This document shows positions 8,777 through 18,552 of a stretch of DNA of 46,013 bases, in pieces. The notes beneath the pieces were generated by a model that was not told where the DNA came from, made no database searches, and saw only the letters and a program-made list of their open reading frames with translations. Origin of the DNA: Nitrosomonas sp. (GTDB lineage Bacteria > Pseudomonadota > Gammaproteobacteria > Burkholderiales > Nitrosomonadaceae); assembly GCA_016721865.1 (NCBI GenBank), contig JADKHF010000019.1, positions 1 to 46,013 on the forward strand, in the 5' to 3' direction. The position numbers and the translations under genes are program-made. Position 1 is the stretch's first letter, and each line of letters opens with the position of its first letter.

Positions 8777-9075
8777 TTAAGTGCTTGTTGGTTTGGAGTT
8801 TGCACGAATGACCTTCTGCAAGATATCGCGAGCACTTTTGGTTCAAATGAACGGCTTCTGGCTAATTTTATGATGAGCAATGAACTCGTCAATAGTAGAG
8901 ATCAGAGCGGGGCGCTCAATGCCCGTAAGCCGCGACTCAGTATAGCGTCGACGACAACGCACAACCTGGATTCACCCCGCTCCAAATTGCGTGGCAATGT
9001 CGCAGTTTTTCATTCCGTCAACCGTCAGAAGTATGATGCGCGAACGTTGTGCCAGCCTAACCAAATAAAGTAGCG
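8777..9075 (-). pseudogene. Internally deleted IS630-family transposase
   Basis: Read on the minus strand, the segment starts with the IS630 N-terminal helix-turn-helix region (VRLAQRSRIILLTVDGMKN, then IATQFG, one stop, IQVVRCRRRYTESRLTGIER) and passes in the same frame directly into the IS630 C-terminus (TIDEFIAHHKISQKPFI, one stop, TKSARDILQKVIRA). The whole catalytic centre is missing. Both stops are TGA where Arg and Trp are expected. A plus-strand frame covering the same bases is a shadow. It is non-functional. Confidence 0.8.
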
Positions 9076-9178
9076 CTCTTGAAAAATATCTGCTGGAAAC
9101 CACACTGTCTTGGACTGTTTAATTTTTCGGTTGCCGCTTAGAGATGGTATTTTGTACACGAGAGAGGATTGGTAATCT

Positions 9179-10182
9179 TCATGGATTGGTAAAGCTCAAT
9201 CCCAGTTGCAATAACTCATCCCAAATATCCCCTTGCGCTACCCCTTTAATAATCCGGTCTATTTTTGCAGCGTCTCTTAATCCTTGCATCAGCGATTGCA
9301 GATTAACGCGTTTGGCGGCGGCCATCACTGATTTTGCCGATCTCCCCAGACTCTGGCGGCTTGCAATAATTGTGCGGGCGATTGGCCGTTGTCGAGACCT
9401 TTGCGGATGGTAATCAGTTGGCGGATTTGTTCGGCAAGGGTGGCGAGGATCAGGAGCGGGGCAGTACCTTCACCTTGCAACCCGGTCAGGATATGGGTGT
9501 AGCGGGCGGTGTTGGCAGAAATCATAGCGTCTGTTAGTTGAAAAATATCATAGCGTGCCACGTTCAGAACTACATCTTTTACTTGGTCGAATGACAAGTT
9601 GCCATCGGGGTAGAGCAGTGCAAGTTTCTGAATTTCCTGATGCGCTGCAAGCAAGTTGCCTTCTACCTGGTCAGCGAGAAATTGCAGCGTGGCGGAATCG
9701 GCTTTTTGTTGCTGTCTGGTAAGGCGTTGTCCAATCCAGCCGGGTAACTGGTCACGCTCGATGGCGTAGACCGGTATCAGGATGCTGGTGGTTTCAAGCG
9801 TTTTGAACCATTTCGCTGCCTGCCCTTGTTTGTCTATTCTGGGGAGTGTGATAAGCGTGAGAGTGTCGGGTGGCAGGGCATTGCAATAGGTTTCAATGGC
9901 TTTGCCGCCTTCCTTGCCGGGTTTTCCGGATGGGATGCGGATTTCCATGATTTTGCGATCGCCAAACAGAGACAAGTTGTTGCCAGCATTCAGCAGAGCA
10001 GACCAATCGAAGTGCTGATCAACGGTAAACAGCTCACGTTCGGTATAGCCTTGCTGGTGCGCATGGGTTCGGATTAAATCAGCGGCTTCCAGAATCAGCA
10101 GCGGTTCATTGCCAAATAATGTGTAGAGCGAAGCAGTTTGTTTTTGCAGGTGCTGGGGGAGCTGTTCGAGTTTTATCCGCAT
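9179..10182 (-). CDS. holA: DNA polymerase III delta subunit HolA, frameshifted
   Basis: HolA is the clamp-loader delta subunit, which opens the beta sliding clamp ring. The N-terminal 270 or so residues match the family (LYTLFGNEPLLILEAADLIR, SLFGDRKIMEIRIPSGKPGKEGG, LADQVEGNLLAAHQEIQKLALL). The frame stops early at 9325. One extra A in the run at 9332-9335 continues it as KSVMAAAKRVNLQSLMQGL and a normal helical end, stopping at 9179, giving about 334 residues, which is usual. It is the third gene of leuS-lptE-holA, a conserved proteobacterial order. Essential, so a sequence error is more likely than loss. Confidence 0.9.
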
Positions 10183-10204
10183 GCCGGCGAGCAGAGTCGG
10201 GGAT

Positions 10205-10705
10205 CTAGGATGATATTTTAATCGCAGACAAGCGCCAGATGATCTGCTGGATGGCGTCGGCCTGCATATCTTTTTTCAGCAACTGCTCCTCCGCTTCCTT
10301 GGCTAGGATTTGTGCATCCAGGTAAGGGAGGATGCGTGTTAAAGTGATTTCAGTATTGGGGACGATTTCGATGCCTTGCGTATCCACAAGACGATACACA
10401 ACCAGGTAAATCAAATTAAAGTCACGTACCCGGCCACCTCCGGACAGGGATACAATTTTTCTTTCAATCCCGGCGCTGATGATTTCCAGTGTTGCTTCAG
10501 CTTCCACCGCACTGGCGACCACTTTGGTTGTGGATGAAGCGCCAACTGCGCGTTCCAGATCCATACCGATGGTTTGTCCTTCGGGCGCGGTGATATGCAG
10601 AGACTTGAACGGCAGTGAAGCGACCTGTCCGCGCAACTGAAAGCCGCAAGCGGCCAGCAGGAATAATATCACCAGGAAAAGAATGTTCTGTTTGCTCAGG
10701 GTCAT
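10205..10705 (-). CDS. lptE: LPS-assembly lipoprotein LptE
   Basis: LptE is an outer-membrane lipoprotein that plugs the LptD barrel and helps place lipopolysaccharide in the outer leaflet. The protein has a hydrophobic signal and lipobox LLAAC followed by GFQLRG, the typical start of mature LptE, then a domain of the right size (166 residues). An in-frame GTG at 10717 would add four residues (MQIN); I prefer the ATG at 10705, which gives a normal signal peptide, but both are possible. It follows leuS by a few bases and precedes holA by 22 bases, so the three are surely co-transcribed. Confidence 0.9.
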   Translation of the reverse strand: MTLSKQNILFLVILFLLAACGFQLRGQVASLPFKSLHITAPEGQTIGMDLERAVGASSTTKVVASAVEAEATLEIISAGIERKIVSLSGGGRVRDFNLIYLVVYRLVDTQGIEIVPNTEITLTRILPYLDAQILAKEAEEQLLKKDMQADAIQQIIWRLSAIKISS

Positions 10706-10722
10706 ATTTATTTGCACTGTTT

Positions 10723-13324
10723 TTATACAACAATATTGACTAATCTGCCGGGCACGACAATGATTTTTTTGACCGCTTGCCCTTCTATAAATTTCTGCAC
10801 ATGTTCATTGGTCAAGGCGGCGTGCTCGAGGGTATCTTGTCCGGCATCTTTGGCGACATTAATTTCTCCACGTAATTTACCATTGACCTGTACAATCAGC
10901 TTGATTTCATCCTGTACCATGGCAGCATTGTCTGCCTGTGGCCAAGGCTGATCAAAGAGTTCGGTGCCCGGTTTGAGTTCACGCCACAGTTCATGGCAGA
11001 TATGCGGAACGATCGGGGAGAGCAGCAACACAATATTTTCCAGCGCTTCCTGCATCAGGTTACGGCTTGCTGGATCAGTGCCCTGGCTTTTTGCAAGACC
11101 GTTCATCAGTTCCATCACAGCAGCAATGGCAGTATTGAACGTGTGGCGCCGGTCCAGGTCGTCGCTTACTTTGGCGATGGTCTGGTGCAACTGGCAGCGC
11201 AGGGATTTGAGCTCTGGCGGCAATGTTTGATGCAGCGCGGGATCGATCTCGACTACGCCGTGCTGGAGGTGAGTATAAACCTGTTTCCATAAGCGTTTGA
11301 GAAAACGGTATGCGCCATCGACACCGGCATCAGCCCATTCCAGTGTCTGCGTCGGAGGGCTGGCAAACATCATGAATAAACGCGCGGTATCGGCGCCGTA
11401 TTCTTCCACCAGTTTCTGCGGATCTACTCCGTTATTTTTGGACTTCGACATGGTGCCGATGCCGCCCGATTCAACCGGCTGGTTGTCGGCTTGCAGGATT
11501 GCGCCGCAACGTTTGCCTTGTTCGTCATACTGGATGTTGACTTCCGCCGGATTGAAATAGGTAATGCGTCCGCTGTCGGATTTTCGGTAAAAAATTTCGT
11601 TCAGCACCATGCCCTGCGTCAGCAGGTTGGTAAACGGTTCGTCCAGAGTCATTAAACCCAGGTCGCGCATGACTTTGCTCCAGAATCGCGAATACAGTAA
11701 ATGCAATATGGCGTGTTCAATACCGCCGATATATTGATCGGCTGGCAGCCAGTAATTGACGCGTTCATCGGTCATCGCCAGATTCTGATCGGGGCAGGCA
11801 TAGCGGGCATAGTACCAGGAGGAATCAACAAAAGTATCCATGGTATCGGTTTCCCGGCGCGCAGCTTTGCCGCATTTAGGACAGGCGCATTCGTAGAAAG
11901 GACGGCGTTTTGGCTAATGGATTGCCCGAACCGTCTGGCACCAGATCCTGCGGCAGCACCACCGGCAATTGATCATCCGGTACTGGTACCACGCCGCAAT
12001 CGGTGCAATGAATCAGCGGAATCGGACAGCCCCAGTAGCGTTGGCGTGAAATGCCCCAATCGCGCAGCCGATAGTGCACGCGTTTGCTGCCTAGGCCTTT
12101 TTTTTCCAGTGCCGCTGCAATAGCATCCACTGCTTTCTGAAATTCCAGCCCGGAAAATTCACCGGAATCGAAGGTTACACCATGCTCTACATAGGCTTGT
12201 GTCAGCGGTATTTCCAGATCACCGCTCAGCGGTTTGATGACCGCTTTGATCGGGAGTGCATATTTTGTGGCAAATTCAAAATCACGCTCGTCATGTGCGG
12301 GAACCGCCATCACCGCACCTTCGCCATAACCCATCAATACGTAATTGGCGACCCATACTGGTAATTTCCCTCCATTCAATGGATGAGTCACAAACAAACC
12401 AGTATCCATGCCTTTTTTTTCTTGCGTGGCCAGATCCGCTTCCTTGGCTGAGCCGAGTTTGCATTCCTGGATAAAGGCTTGCAGCACTGGATTGTTTCGG
12501 GCGGCATGCAAGGCGATCGGATGTTCGGCAGCGACTGCGACATAGGTTGCACCTTGCAGCGTATCCGCACGGGTGGTGAACACTTTCAGATCTTGCGGTG
12601 CAACGGATTCGGCATCGGCCGGAAAAGTAATGTCGACGCCGTAGCTTTTGCCGATCCAGTTGGCCTGCATGGTTTTAACCCGTTCCGGCCAACCGGTAAG
12701 CGTGTCCAGTGCTTCCAGCAGCTCATCGGCATACTGGGTTATTTTCATGTAATACATCGGGATTTCGCGTTTTTCCACCGGAGCACCGGTGCGCCAGCCG
12801 CAACCATCGATCACCTGTTCATTCGCCAGCACCGTTTGATCAACCGGGTCCCAATTGACTGTGCCAGTAGTTTGATACGCCAATCCCTTTTCCAGCATGC
12901 GCAGGAACAGCCATTGATTCCAATGATAATAACTGGAATCACAAGTGGCGATTTCACGCGTCCAATCGATACTCAATCCCAGGCTTTTCAGTTGCTTGCG
13001 CATGTAGGCAATGTTGTCGTACGTCCATTTTGCTGGTGAAACATTGTTTTGCATGGCGGCGTTCTCGGCAGGCAGGCCAAACGCATCCCAGCCCATCGGT
13101 TGCATGACGTTGTAACCCTGCATGCGGCGGTAACGCGATAAGACATCCCCAATCGTGTAATTGCGCACATGCCCCATGTGCAGTTTGCCCGATGGATAAG
13201 GAAACATCGACAGGCAGTAATATTTTGGCTTGCCGGTAATTTCGACCGCTTTGAATGCAGTTGTTTGTTCCCAGTATTGCTGTGCGTTTTTCTCGATTTC
13301 CTGGGGATGATATTTTTCTTGCAT
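10723..13324 (-). CDS. leuS: Leucyl-tRNA synthetase, frameshifted once
   Basis: LeuS charges tRNA-Leu with leucine in the cytoplasm. The class I signatures are present: HMGH (residues 49-52, the HIGH motif) after PYPSGK, and TMSKSKNNG (the KMSKS motif). The editing-domain segments (DTLQGATYVAVAAEHP, PVWVANYVLMGYGEGAVMAVPAHDERD) are also present. The frame breaks at the TTTT at 11908-11911 (AAAA on the coding strand). Removing one A joins the halves through ECACPKCGKAARRETDTMDTFVDSSWYYARYACP, the zinc-type and catalytic region, giving about 866 residues, a normal length. Essential gene, so a consensus error is likely. First gene of leuS-lptE-holA. Confidence 0.95.
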
Positions 13325-13389
13325 GAAATTTGATTTTTATACTGTAAAACGCTGATTATACCGTGAAGTATTCAGGGGGATTGTGCCTA

Positions 13390-13626
13390 TTATTCGACAG
13401 ATTTTTGTTCATGTTGCCGGGAGCGTTGCCTGTTTCGTTCATGCAAGCTCTGTAAGATTGTTTTCAGTTCACTCTCTCCCCATTCTTGTGCTTCAGATTC
13501 AGAGGGAAATCCTTTCTGGCGCTTGGAAACAGTATTTTTCTTTGCTGTTACTTTTCTGATAATTTCTGCAGTCCAACCGGTGTTTTCTTGCTTGACACGA
13601 AATTCGTATTTCTTACCTTTTTCCAT
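13390..13626 (-). CDS. DUF3622 family protein (78 aa)
   Basis: Small basic cytoplasmic protein starting MEKGKKYEFRVKQ, with the DUF3622-like core WTAEIIRKVTAKKNTVSKRQKGF and SEAQEWGESELK, and a charged, Arg/Gln-rich tail. Function of the family is unknown to me. A longer frame begins at 13677, but the ATG at 13626 is preceded by AGGAAACCAATA, a good ribosome site, and matches the usual family start. It is monocistronic, downstream of nothing obvious. Confidence 0.75.
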   Translation of the reverse strand: MEKGKKYEFRVKQENTGWTAEIIRKVTAKKNTVSKRQKGFPSESEAQEWGESELKTILQSLHERNRQRSRQHEQKSVE

Positions 13627-13957
13627 TATTGGTTTCCTGAGAATTGATGGGTGATCGATGCGTTGGGTTTGCCGCAATGGCGAAATGGATGATATGTCGA
13701 ACGCAATATGGAAGATTTGTGTATTGTACGCCGGAGATAATTGGCGCGTTAGAGACGTAATTTATTTACTGGTACTGGTGTAATTATTTTTACTTCGATC
13801 AGGAGTCTGGCAATAAGTTACTATCAGTGGATGCCTTAGGATTCTACCGCAATTTCTCCTCAGAATCTGGGGCCGTTTGGGTAACCAAGTGTTACAGGAT
13901 TGCATACGATCGCATACATTGGTATGCAGCGACGCAGCTAATTTTAAATTAGATAGG
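13627..13957. other. Intergenic stretch, nothing recognised
   Basis: About 330 bases between the DUF3622 and dodecin genes, both on the minus strand. It contains the DUF3622 promoter region by position. No RNA gene, repeat or small frame with a ribosome site was found. Confidence 0.4.
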
Positions 13958-14164
13958 TTAATCCAGACGAAAGCCGATCTTTAGTTTTACCTGATAGTGT
14001 GCAACCTTGGCATCAACGATATGCCCGCGAGTTTCTACCACTTCAAACCAATCCAGGTTCCGCAGCGTTTCACCGGACTTGGCAATGGCCTGCTGAATGG
14101 CATCTTCGATTGTTTTGGATGAAGAACCAACGATTTCGATAACCTTATAAACGTGATCGCTCAT
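13958..14164 (-). CDS. Dodecin
   Basis: Dodecins are small flavin-storing proteins that form hollow dodecamers and bind riboflavin, FMN or FAD between aromatic residues. The 68-residue protein matches the family over its whole length: VYKVIEIVGSSSKTIEDAIQQAI, the flavin-stacking Trp in LDWFEV, RGHI, and the C-terminal strand HYQVKLKIGFRL. GAGGAATT upstream serves as ribosome site. It is a single gene next to a MITE-like repeat. Confidence 0.92.
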   Translation of the reverse strand: MSDHVYKVIEIVGSSSKTIEDAIQQAIAKSGETLRNLDWFEVVETRGHIVDAKVAHYQVKLKIGFRLD

Positions 14165-14294
14165 TTTGGAATTCCTCTTTATATTATTGGAGAAAGCGTT
14201 ATATCATACTTTAAGCCATCAGAAACATCAGTACCTTTATACGGGAATAATAATAAAAGTAGCTGTTGTCTTATTGATTCAGAAAAATATCATG

Positions 14295-14425
14295 TGGGCA
14301 TCTCTAAAAATCCAAATTTCGTCAAAACACTTTGTTGCTCAAAAAAATGTTTCCTTACATATCAGGTCACCATTTTTTGCTCGCGCCTCGTTCTGTTCAG
14401 AACTTTGAATTTTTAGAGGCGCCCA
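14295..14425. repeat. MITE-like repeat with IS5-like ends
   Basis: Starts TGGGCATCTCTAAAAATCC and ends GAATTTTTAGAGGCGCCCA. The two ends are inverted repeats over about 19-22 bases with a few mismatches. The interior of roughly 90 bases codes for nothing. The ends resemble those of IS5-group elements from memory, which is only suggestive. Flanks CATG and TATG could be a degraded 4-bp target duplication. It is distinct in sequence from the repeats at 1006 and 6550. Confidence 0.65.
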
Positions 14426-14474
14426 TATGATGATGAAAACTCAGTGATCCATTTTAAGGAAATTACATACTACT

Positions 14475-15260
14475 ATGAAGCTCAGAATGCTACTTGCTCT
14501 ATTGATTGTAATCTCTCTTGCTGCCTGTGCGACCACCCCAACGGGTAGAAGCCAATTGGCTTTTCTGCCCGATAGTGAAGTGGATGCGATGGGTTTGCAA
14601 GCTTTCTCAGATTTAAAGAATAAAAAGGTAATCAGTAAAAATGCACAGGAAGATCAGTTTGTACGTTGTATTACAAATGCTATTACACGTGAAGTCGGCG
14701 GCAACTGGGAAGTGGTGGTCTTTGAGGATAGCACACTGAATGCTTTTGCTTTGCCGGGTAACAAAATTGGCGTGCATACGGGATTAGTTGAGCTGGTGGA
14801 TAATCAGGATCAATTAGCCTCTGTGATTGGCCATGAAATCGGCCATGTGCTGGCCAGGCACAGTAATGAACGGATGTCTCAGAAACTGGGAGCGCAAATT
14901 GGCATTTCATTGATCGCTGCAGTGGCGGCGCCACAGACGGCAATGGGGCGGAATGCATTGAGTTTGCTCGGTGTCGGCGCAGAGTACGGGTTGATCATGC
15001 CATTTAGCCGCTTGCATGAGAGTGAAGCGGATGCTATTGGTATTGAATTAATGGCAAAAGCTGGATTCAATCCTTCCGAGAGCATCACGTTATGGCAGAA
15101 AATGACTCAGGCCAGTCAGGGACCGCAACCTGTGGAATTCTTGTCAACTCACCCATCCCATGCGACGCGCATTGATGATTTGCGGAGTCATTTGCCTAAA
15201 GCCATGACGTTGATGCAGCAGGCCCATGCGGCAGGAAAGAATCCGGATTGTAAGAAATAA
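14475..15260 (+). CDS. M48-family metalloprotease lipoprotein (LoiP/YcaL-like)
   Basis: Zinc protease anchored to the outer membrane facing the periplasm; the family takes part in envelope protein quality control. A lipoprotein signal with LAAC (Cys18) starts it, followed by the M48 segments TGRSQLAFL, LNAFALPGNKIGVHTGLV, the zinc motif HEIGH (residues 120-124) and the third-ligand motif ESEAD (182-186). STHPSHATRI near the end is also family-typical. The length of 261 residues is normal. AAGGAAAT upstream is the ribosome site. Its stop lies only four bases from that of the convergent VOC gene. Confidence 0.92.
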   Translation: MKLRMLLALLIVISLAACATTPTGRSQLAFLPDSEVDAMGLQAFSDLKNKKVISKNAQEDQFVRCITNAITREVGGNWEVVVFEDSTLNAFALPGNKIGVHTGLVELVDNQDQLASVIGHEIGHVLARHSNERMSQKLGAQIGISLIAAVAAPQTAMGRNALSLLGVGAEYGLIMPFSRLHESEADAIGIELMAKAGFNPSESITLWQKMTQASQGPQPVEFLSTHPSHATRIDDLRSHLPKAMTLMQQAHAAGKNPDCKK

Positions 15261-15264
15261 CCTG

Positions 15265-15651
15265 CTATTCTTCGGGTTCCGGTTCGCCAGCAGGAAAATC
15301 CAGCTCCACTTTTGCGCCGTCTGGATCATGAAAGAATAGTTGCCAGATTTCTAACCCTTCCAGACGGCGCAATTCATAGTGAATGCCATTTTGCTTTAAG
15401 GTATCGACTGCAGTTTGTAGATTAGATGCAGTAAAAGCCATGTGATCAATCACACCGGCTGCATTAACCGGCAATGGTCTGCCCGCCATGATATGCAAGA
15501 TTGCCTGATCTCCGGCATAAAGCCATGCGCCAGGAAAAGCGAAAGGTGGGCGGTAACCTTCAGTAAGTCCAAGAATATTGATATAGAAAGTCTTGCTTCT
15601 TTCCAAATTGCCACTCAGTACGGTGAAATGGTTCATGCCTTTGATCGTCAT
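15265..15651 (-). CDS. VOC (glyoxalase/bleomycin-resistance fold) protein
   Basis: A 128-residue single-domain VOC protein. It begins with the typical strand and helix (MNHFTVLSGNLERSKTFYINILGLTEGYRP), has WLYAGDQAILHIM, the metal-site segment DHMAFTASNLQTAVDTLKQNGI and the closing FFHDPDGAKVELDF. The metal ligands look present (His8, His53 or nearby, Glu at the end), so it may be an enzyme, but VOC proteins have many substrates and none is indicated. The C-terminus ends in an acidic EPEPEE tail. Convergent with the M48 protease gene. Confidence 0.85.
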   Translation of the reverse strand: MTIKGMNHFTVLSGNLERSKTFYINILGLTEGYRPPFAFPGAWLYAGDQAILHIMAGRPLPVNAAGVIDHMAFTASNLQTAVDTLKQNGIHYELRRLEGLEIWQLFFHDPDGAKVELDFPAGEPEPEE

Positions 15652-16185
15652 TTTGCATATCTCATGTTTAAAGCAGAATTTTATAGCATTAATTCTCAGG
15701 ATGCTCTATTTGCCTGAAACCCGCTTTTCGTAACCCGTAAATCTGATATCTTTGTGCCACTGTGAGGTGCTTATGGCGCCTCATATCCGGTTTTATTGGG
15801 TTGTTTAAGAAGCATTGTTTAAGAAGCACAGTTGCTAACGCAGCTTGCCTCCTATAACCTTATGAAAGTTGCATTTCAAACTTGAATTCGCCTGACGGTA
15901 AAACGTGTGATAGCAGAAAATACTTTTTAGATGGAGGAAAATATGCTATTTATTATCGAATACTGCAATGAGTTAAGGTATTAGAATGCGGTATGGAAAA
16001 GTGGCAAATAGTAGAAGATATTTTGAAAGCCATAATAATGGTGTAAAGAATAAACAAAGAAGAAGGTGGTAATGGGTGCCTGGTATTGTCACCTGCTATG
16101 GGAGGCGTGTTGGTCCGGAACCAGATAATCATACCGGTCATATCGTTTTTCTCCATCTTGACCAATATTCAGAGAGGATAAGTTT
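15652..16185. other. Long intergenic stretch before the D,D-carboxypeptidase
   Basis: About 530 bases without a convincing gene. It holds a 14-bp tandem duplication (15801-15828). At 15942 an ATG with a fine TGGAGGAAAAT ribosome site opens a frame of only 13 codons (MLFIIEYC...), which looks like the start of a decayed gene. A 70-codon minus-strand frame over the same bases has no family resemblance. Confidence 0.4.
15801..15828. repeat. 14-bp tandem duplication
   Basis: TTGTTTAAGAAGCA occurs twice without a gap (15801-15814 and 15815-15828). Noncoding; probably slipped replication. Confidence 0.7.
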
Positions 16186-17422
16186 ATGTTTGCTTTGAAA
16201 CGCGCAGTAAGAAAAGGGTTTCTTGTTCTTGCCGTCGTGTTGTCGCTGTCTCTGGTTAATCAGGCGCAGGCGAATCCCCGTTACTCCTCTATCGTAATCG
16301 ATGCGGACACAGGTGCAGTCCTGCACGAATCCAACGCTGATGCCAGTCGTTATCCAGCCTCTCTGACCAAGATGATGACGCTTTATATGTTGTTCGAAGC
16401 GATTGAGCAACGCAAGATGACGCTGGATACGCGAATGCAAGTATCGGTGCATGCAGCATCAATGCCGCAGACGAACATTGGTTTACGCACAGGGGATAGC
16501 ATCAGCGTACGTGATGCGATTCCGGCACTGATTGTGCGTTCTGCCAACGATGTGGCGGCAGTGGTGGCAGAGGCGCTGGGCAGCAGCGAAGCTAATTTTG
16601 GCCGCATGATGACCGATAAGGCACGCAAGCTGGGTATGCATTCCACCACCTTCCGCAATGCTTCCGGTTTGCCCAATGGAGAACAAAAGACCACTGCGCG
16701 CGACTTGGTGACCTTGTCGGCACGATTAATGAAGGATTTTTCCAATCACTATCATTATTTTTCTACCCGATCATTCAATTACAAAGGCACTATTTATAGA
16801 AGCCATAACCGCATGGTGGTGTCGAATACCCAGGTGTGGACGGCACGAAAACCGGATTTATCCGCGCTTCTGGATTCAATGTGGCTACCTCCGCCAAGCG
16901 CGGTGATCGTCGTGTGATCGCAGTGGTGATGGGCGGGCAAACCGCGGCCGCGCGTGATCAGCATATGGCGCAGTTGCTTGATCGCAGTTTTAACCAGGAG
17001 GGCGCGCTAGCGAGTTGGCCAGCAATAACAGTAATACCCGTACTGTGCCGGTTGCCGCCCTGAAGACAAGTGCTTCGACTGCTGTACCTAAACCATCTCC
17101 CGTGGCGAAAAAGATACCTGTTCGCGTCGTGTCGCAACAGACTGCTCAACCGGCAGTCAATGCACGGCCGCAAAAAGTTGCGATGCTGGAGAATGACAGC
17201 TGGGCGGTGCAGATAGGTTCTTATCATGAGCCCGACCGGGCTCATGCTCAGGCCCTAGCCGCTGCCCGTTGGATACCAGGAGAAGTGAAAGTAACCGAGG
17301 TGGAAATCAGCAACCGCAAATTGTATCGAGCGAGGCTGGTTGGCTTACAGGAAAGCCAGGCACGTACGGCCTGTCAGAATCTCGCCCGGCATGGGATGGG
17401 GTGCTTGGTGGTGCGGTCATAG
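16186..17422 (+). CDS. D-alanyl-D-alanine carboxypeptidase (PBP5-type) with SPOR domain, two frameshifts
   Basis: Periplasmic enzyme that trims the terminal D-Ala from peptidoglycan stem peptides. A signal peptide (residues 9-29, ending QAQA) is followed by the three penicillin-binding motifs: SLTK (Ser59-Lys62), SAN (119-121) and, after the first break, KTG in DGTKTGFIRASGFN. The C-terminal part is a SPOR domain (SWAVQIGSYHEPDRAHAQAL...YRARLVGL...CLVV), which binds denuded glycan strands at division sites. Frame breaks: one C missing at 16829-16831 and one base missing at about 17005-17011. With both repaired the protein is about 412 residues and complete. SPOR fused to this enzyme type is common in Proteobacteria. 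Confidence 0.88.
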
Positions 17423-17486
17423 GATTAGCCTGCGGATTTATGATTTTGATCTAATGATCAGAAAGGCTGGATTCACTTCTGTTCCG

Positions 17487-18043
17487 TTAATCACTGGTTA
17501 GAATGGAGTGCCAAGGCGCGATGTCGCGCTCAGAAATGAGGCTGTGCTTGCTGATGCTGGCGTCATTAAAGTCAGCTTGCTCATGCGCGTTGATCTGATA
17601 GACCCCGGATGCGACTTGGATTTTGATGTGTCCGTCTGCAACCGCGATATGGTTATTGCCATCTTTTGCATCCGGATACTGAAGCGGGTCCCGGTGTTCT
17701 TAATGAGGGCATTGCCGACTTTTACTTCAAGTTGGTGGGCAGCATTTTTCTTGATGTCAAAATAAATATTTCCCTTGAACAACTCGACTTGCAACGGATG
17801 ACTCTCTTTCACGGCCACAGAACTTAGCTTATCCAGTGCCATGTTGATATCGGGTGCTATCGCAGTGACTAGCTGTGCTTCCGATTTTGTTTCATAAAAC
17901 CGGATACTATGCGGTTTGCCAAAATACCAGGTCATCAGTCCCAGCAGTACACAAACGCCCAAAATTACGCAATGCAGAAAAAAGCGCCACCAACTGAAAA
18001 CAAAGGTAAAAGGTTCTATAACGGGTGGTTCAGGTCCCTGCAT
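17487..18043 (-). CDS. FecR-like membrane protein, frameshifted
   Basis: About 185 residues. A short cytoplasmic N-terminus precedes one transmembrane helix (FFLHCVILGVCVLLGLMTWYF, residues about 21-41). A periplasmic FecR-like beta domain follows (VKESHPLQVELFKGNIYFDIKKN, then VGNALIKNTGTRFSI and, after repair, AVADGHIKIQVASGVYQINA). FecR proteins regulate ECF sigma factors, but this one lacks the usual N-terminal anti-sigma segment and has no sigma gene beside it, so its role is unclear. The break is one A missing in the run at 17664-17667 (TTTT on the plus strand); the corrected stop is at 17487. Converges on the carboxypeptidase gene. Confidence 0.7.
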
Positions 18044-18176
18044 CTGAGTTCAATAAAATAAATAATGAAAGCCCTGATTATATACTGATGATAGAAAATT
18101 TTTTAGTCTGGGGTACGTGGTATGTTCACGGTCAGCACCCAAGGTTAAGGTTGAAATAATTTATTAATAGCATTGA

Positions 18177-18497
18177 CTAACGATTTGATGGGTTGTTTTG
18201 TTGTATGGCCACGATGTTTATCATCTTTTGCAGTGATGTCAAATGTAAAATCTGACCCCCAATATTCTTTTCTTGGGGTTTTTTTAGGCTGGAACTTATC
18301 CACTCGCTAATAAAAAGGCCGTCAACAACAAGCAAACCTATTAAAACACCACTTAAAATACCGAACACCCAGGCATCACTATTGTGGATTTCTTTGTGGA
18401 TTGGATTCTTATCTTCTTTGTAAGCCCAATAAGATAATAGATTCTTGAAAATCACACTCAATCCAATGCAAACAACAATTTGAATAATTAGCTTCAT
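18177..18497 (-). CDS. Hypothetical membrane protein (106 aa)
   Basis: Two hydrophobic segments: residues 3-20 (LIIQIVVCIGLSVIF) and about 43-65 (AWVFGILSGVLIGLLVVDGLFI), separated by a charged loop (KEDKNPIHKEIHNSD). The tail is polar. No family recognised. The two well-formed membrane segments and the long open frame in AT-rich DNA suggest a real gene. The ribosome site (GGAATG) is poor. The neighbouring gene upstream is another orphan. Confidence 0.5.
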   Translation of the reverse strand: MKLIIQIVVCIGLSVIFKNLLSYWAYKEDKNPIHKEIHNSDAWVFGILSGVLIGLLVVDGLFISEWISSSLKKPQEKNIGGQILHLTSLQKMINIVAIQQNNPSNR

Positions 18498-18552
18498 AGA
18501 TACATTCCGTTATCTGCTACACAACCGTAGCGTACGCCAATCTCTATTTTGG

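Noticed and set aside
8717..9073. 118-codon plus-strand frame after the decarboxylase
   Set aside because: The opposite strand reads clearly as IS630 transposase ends, so this frame is a shadow.
15942..15983. Tiny frame with an excellent ribosome site (MLFIIEYC...)
   Set aside because: Only 13 codons before a stop and no recognisable continuation in other frames; at most a decayed gene start.
15953..16165. 70-codon minus-strand frame
   Set aside because: No family resemblance, no ribosome site, unusual composition; probably chance.
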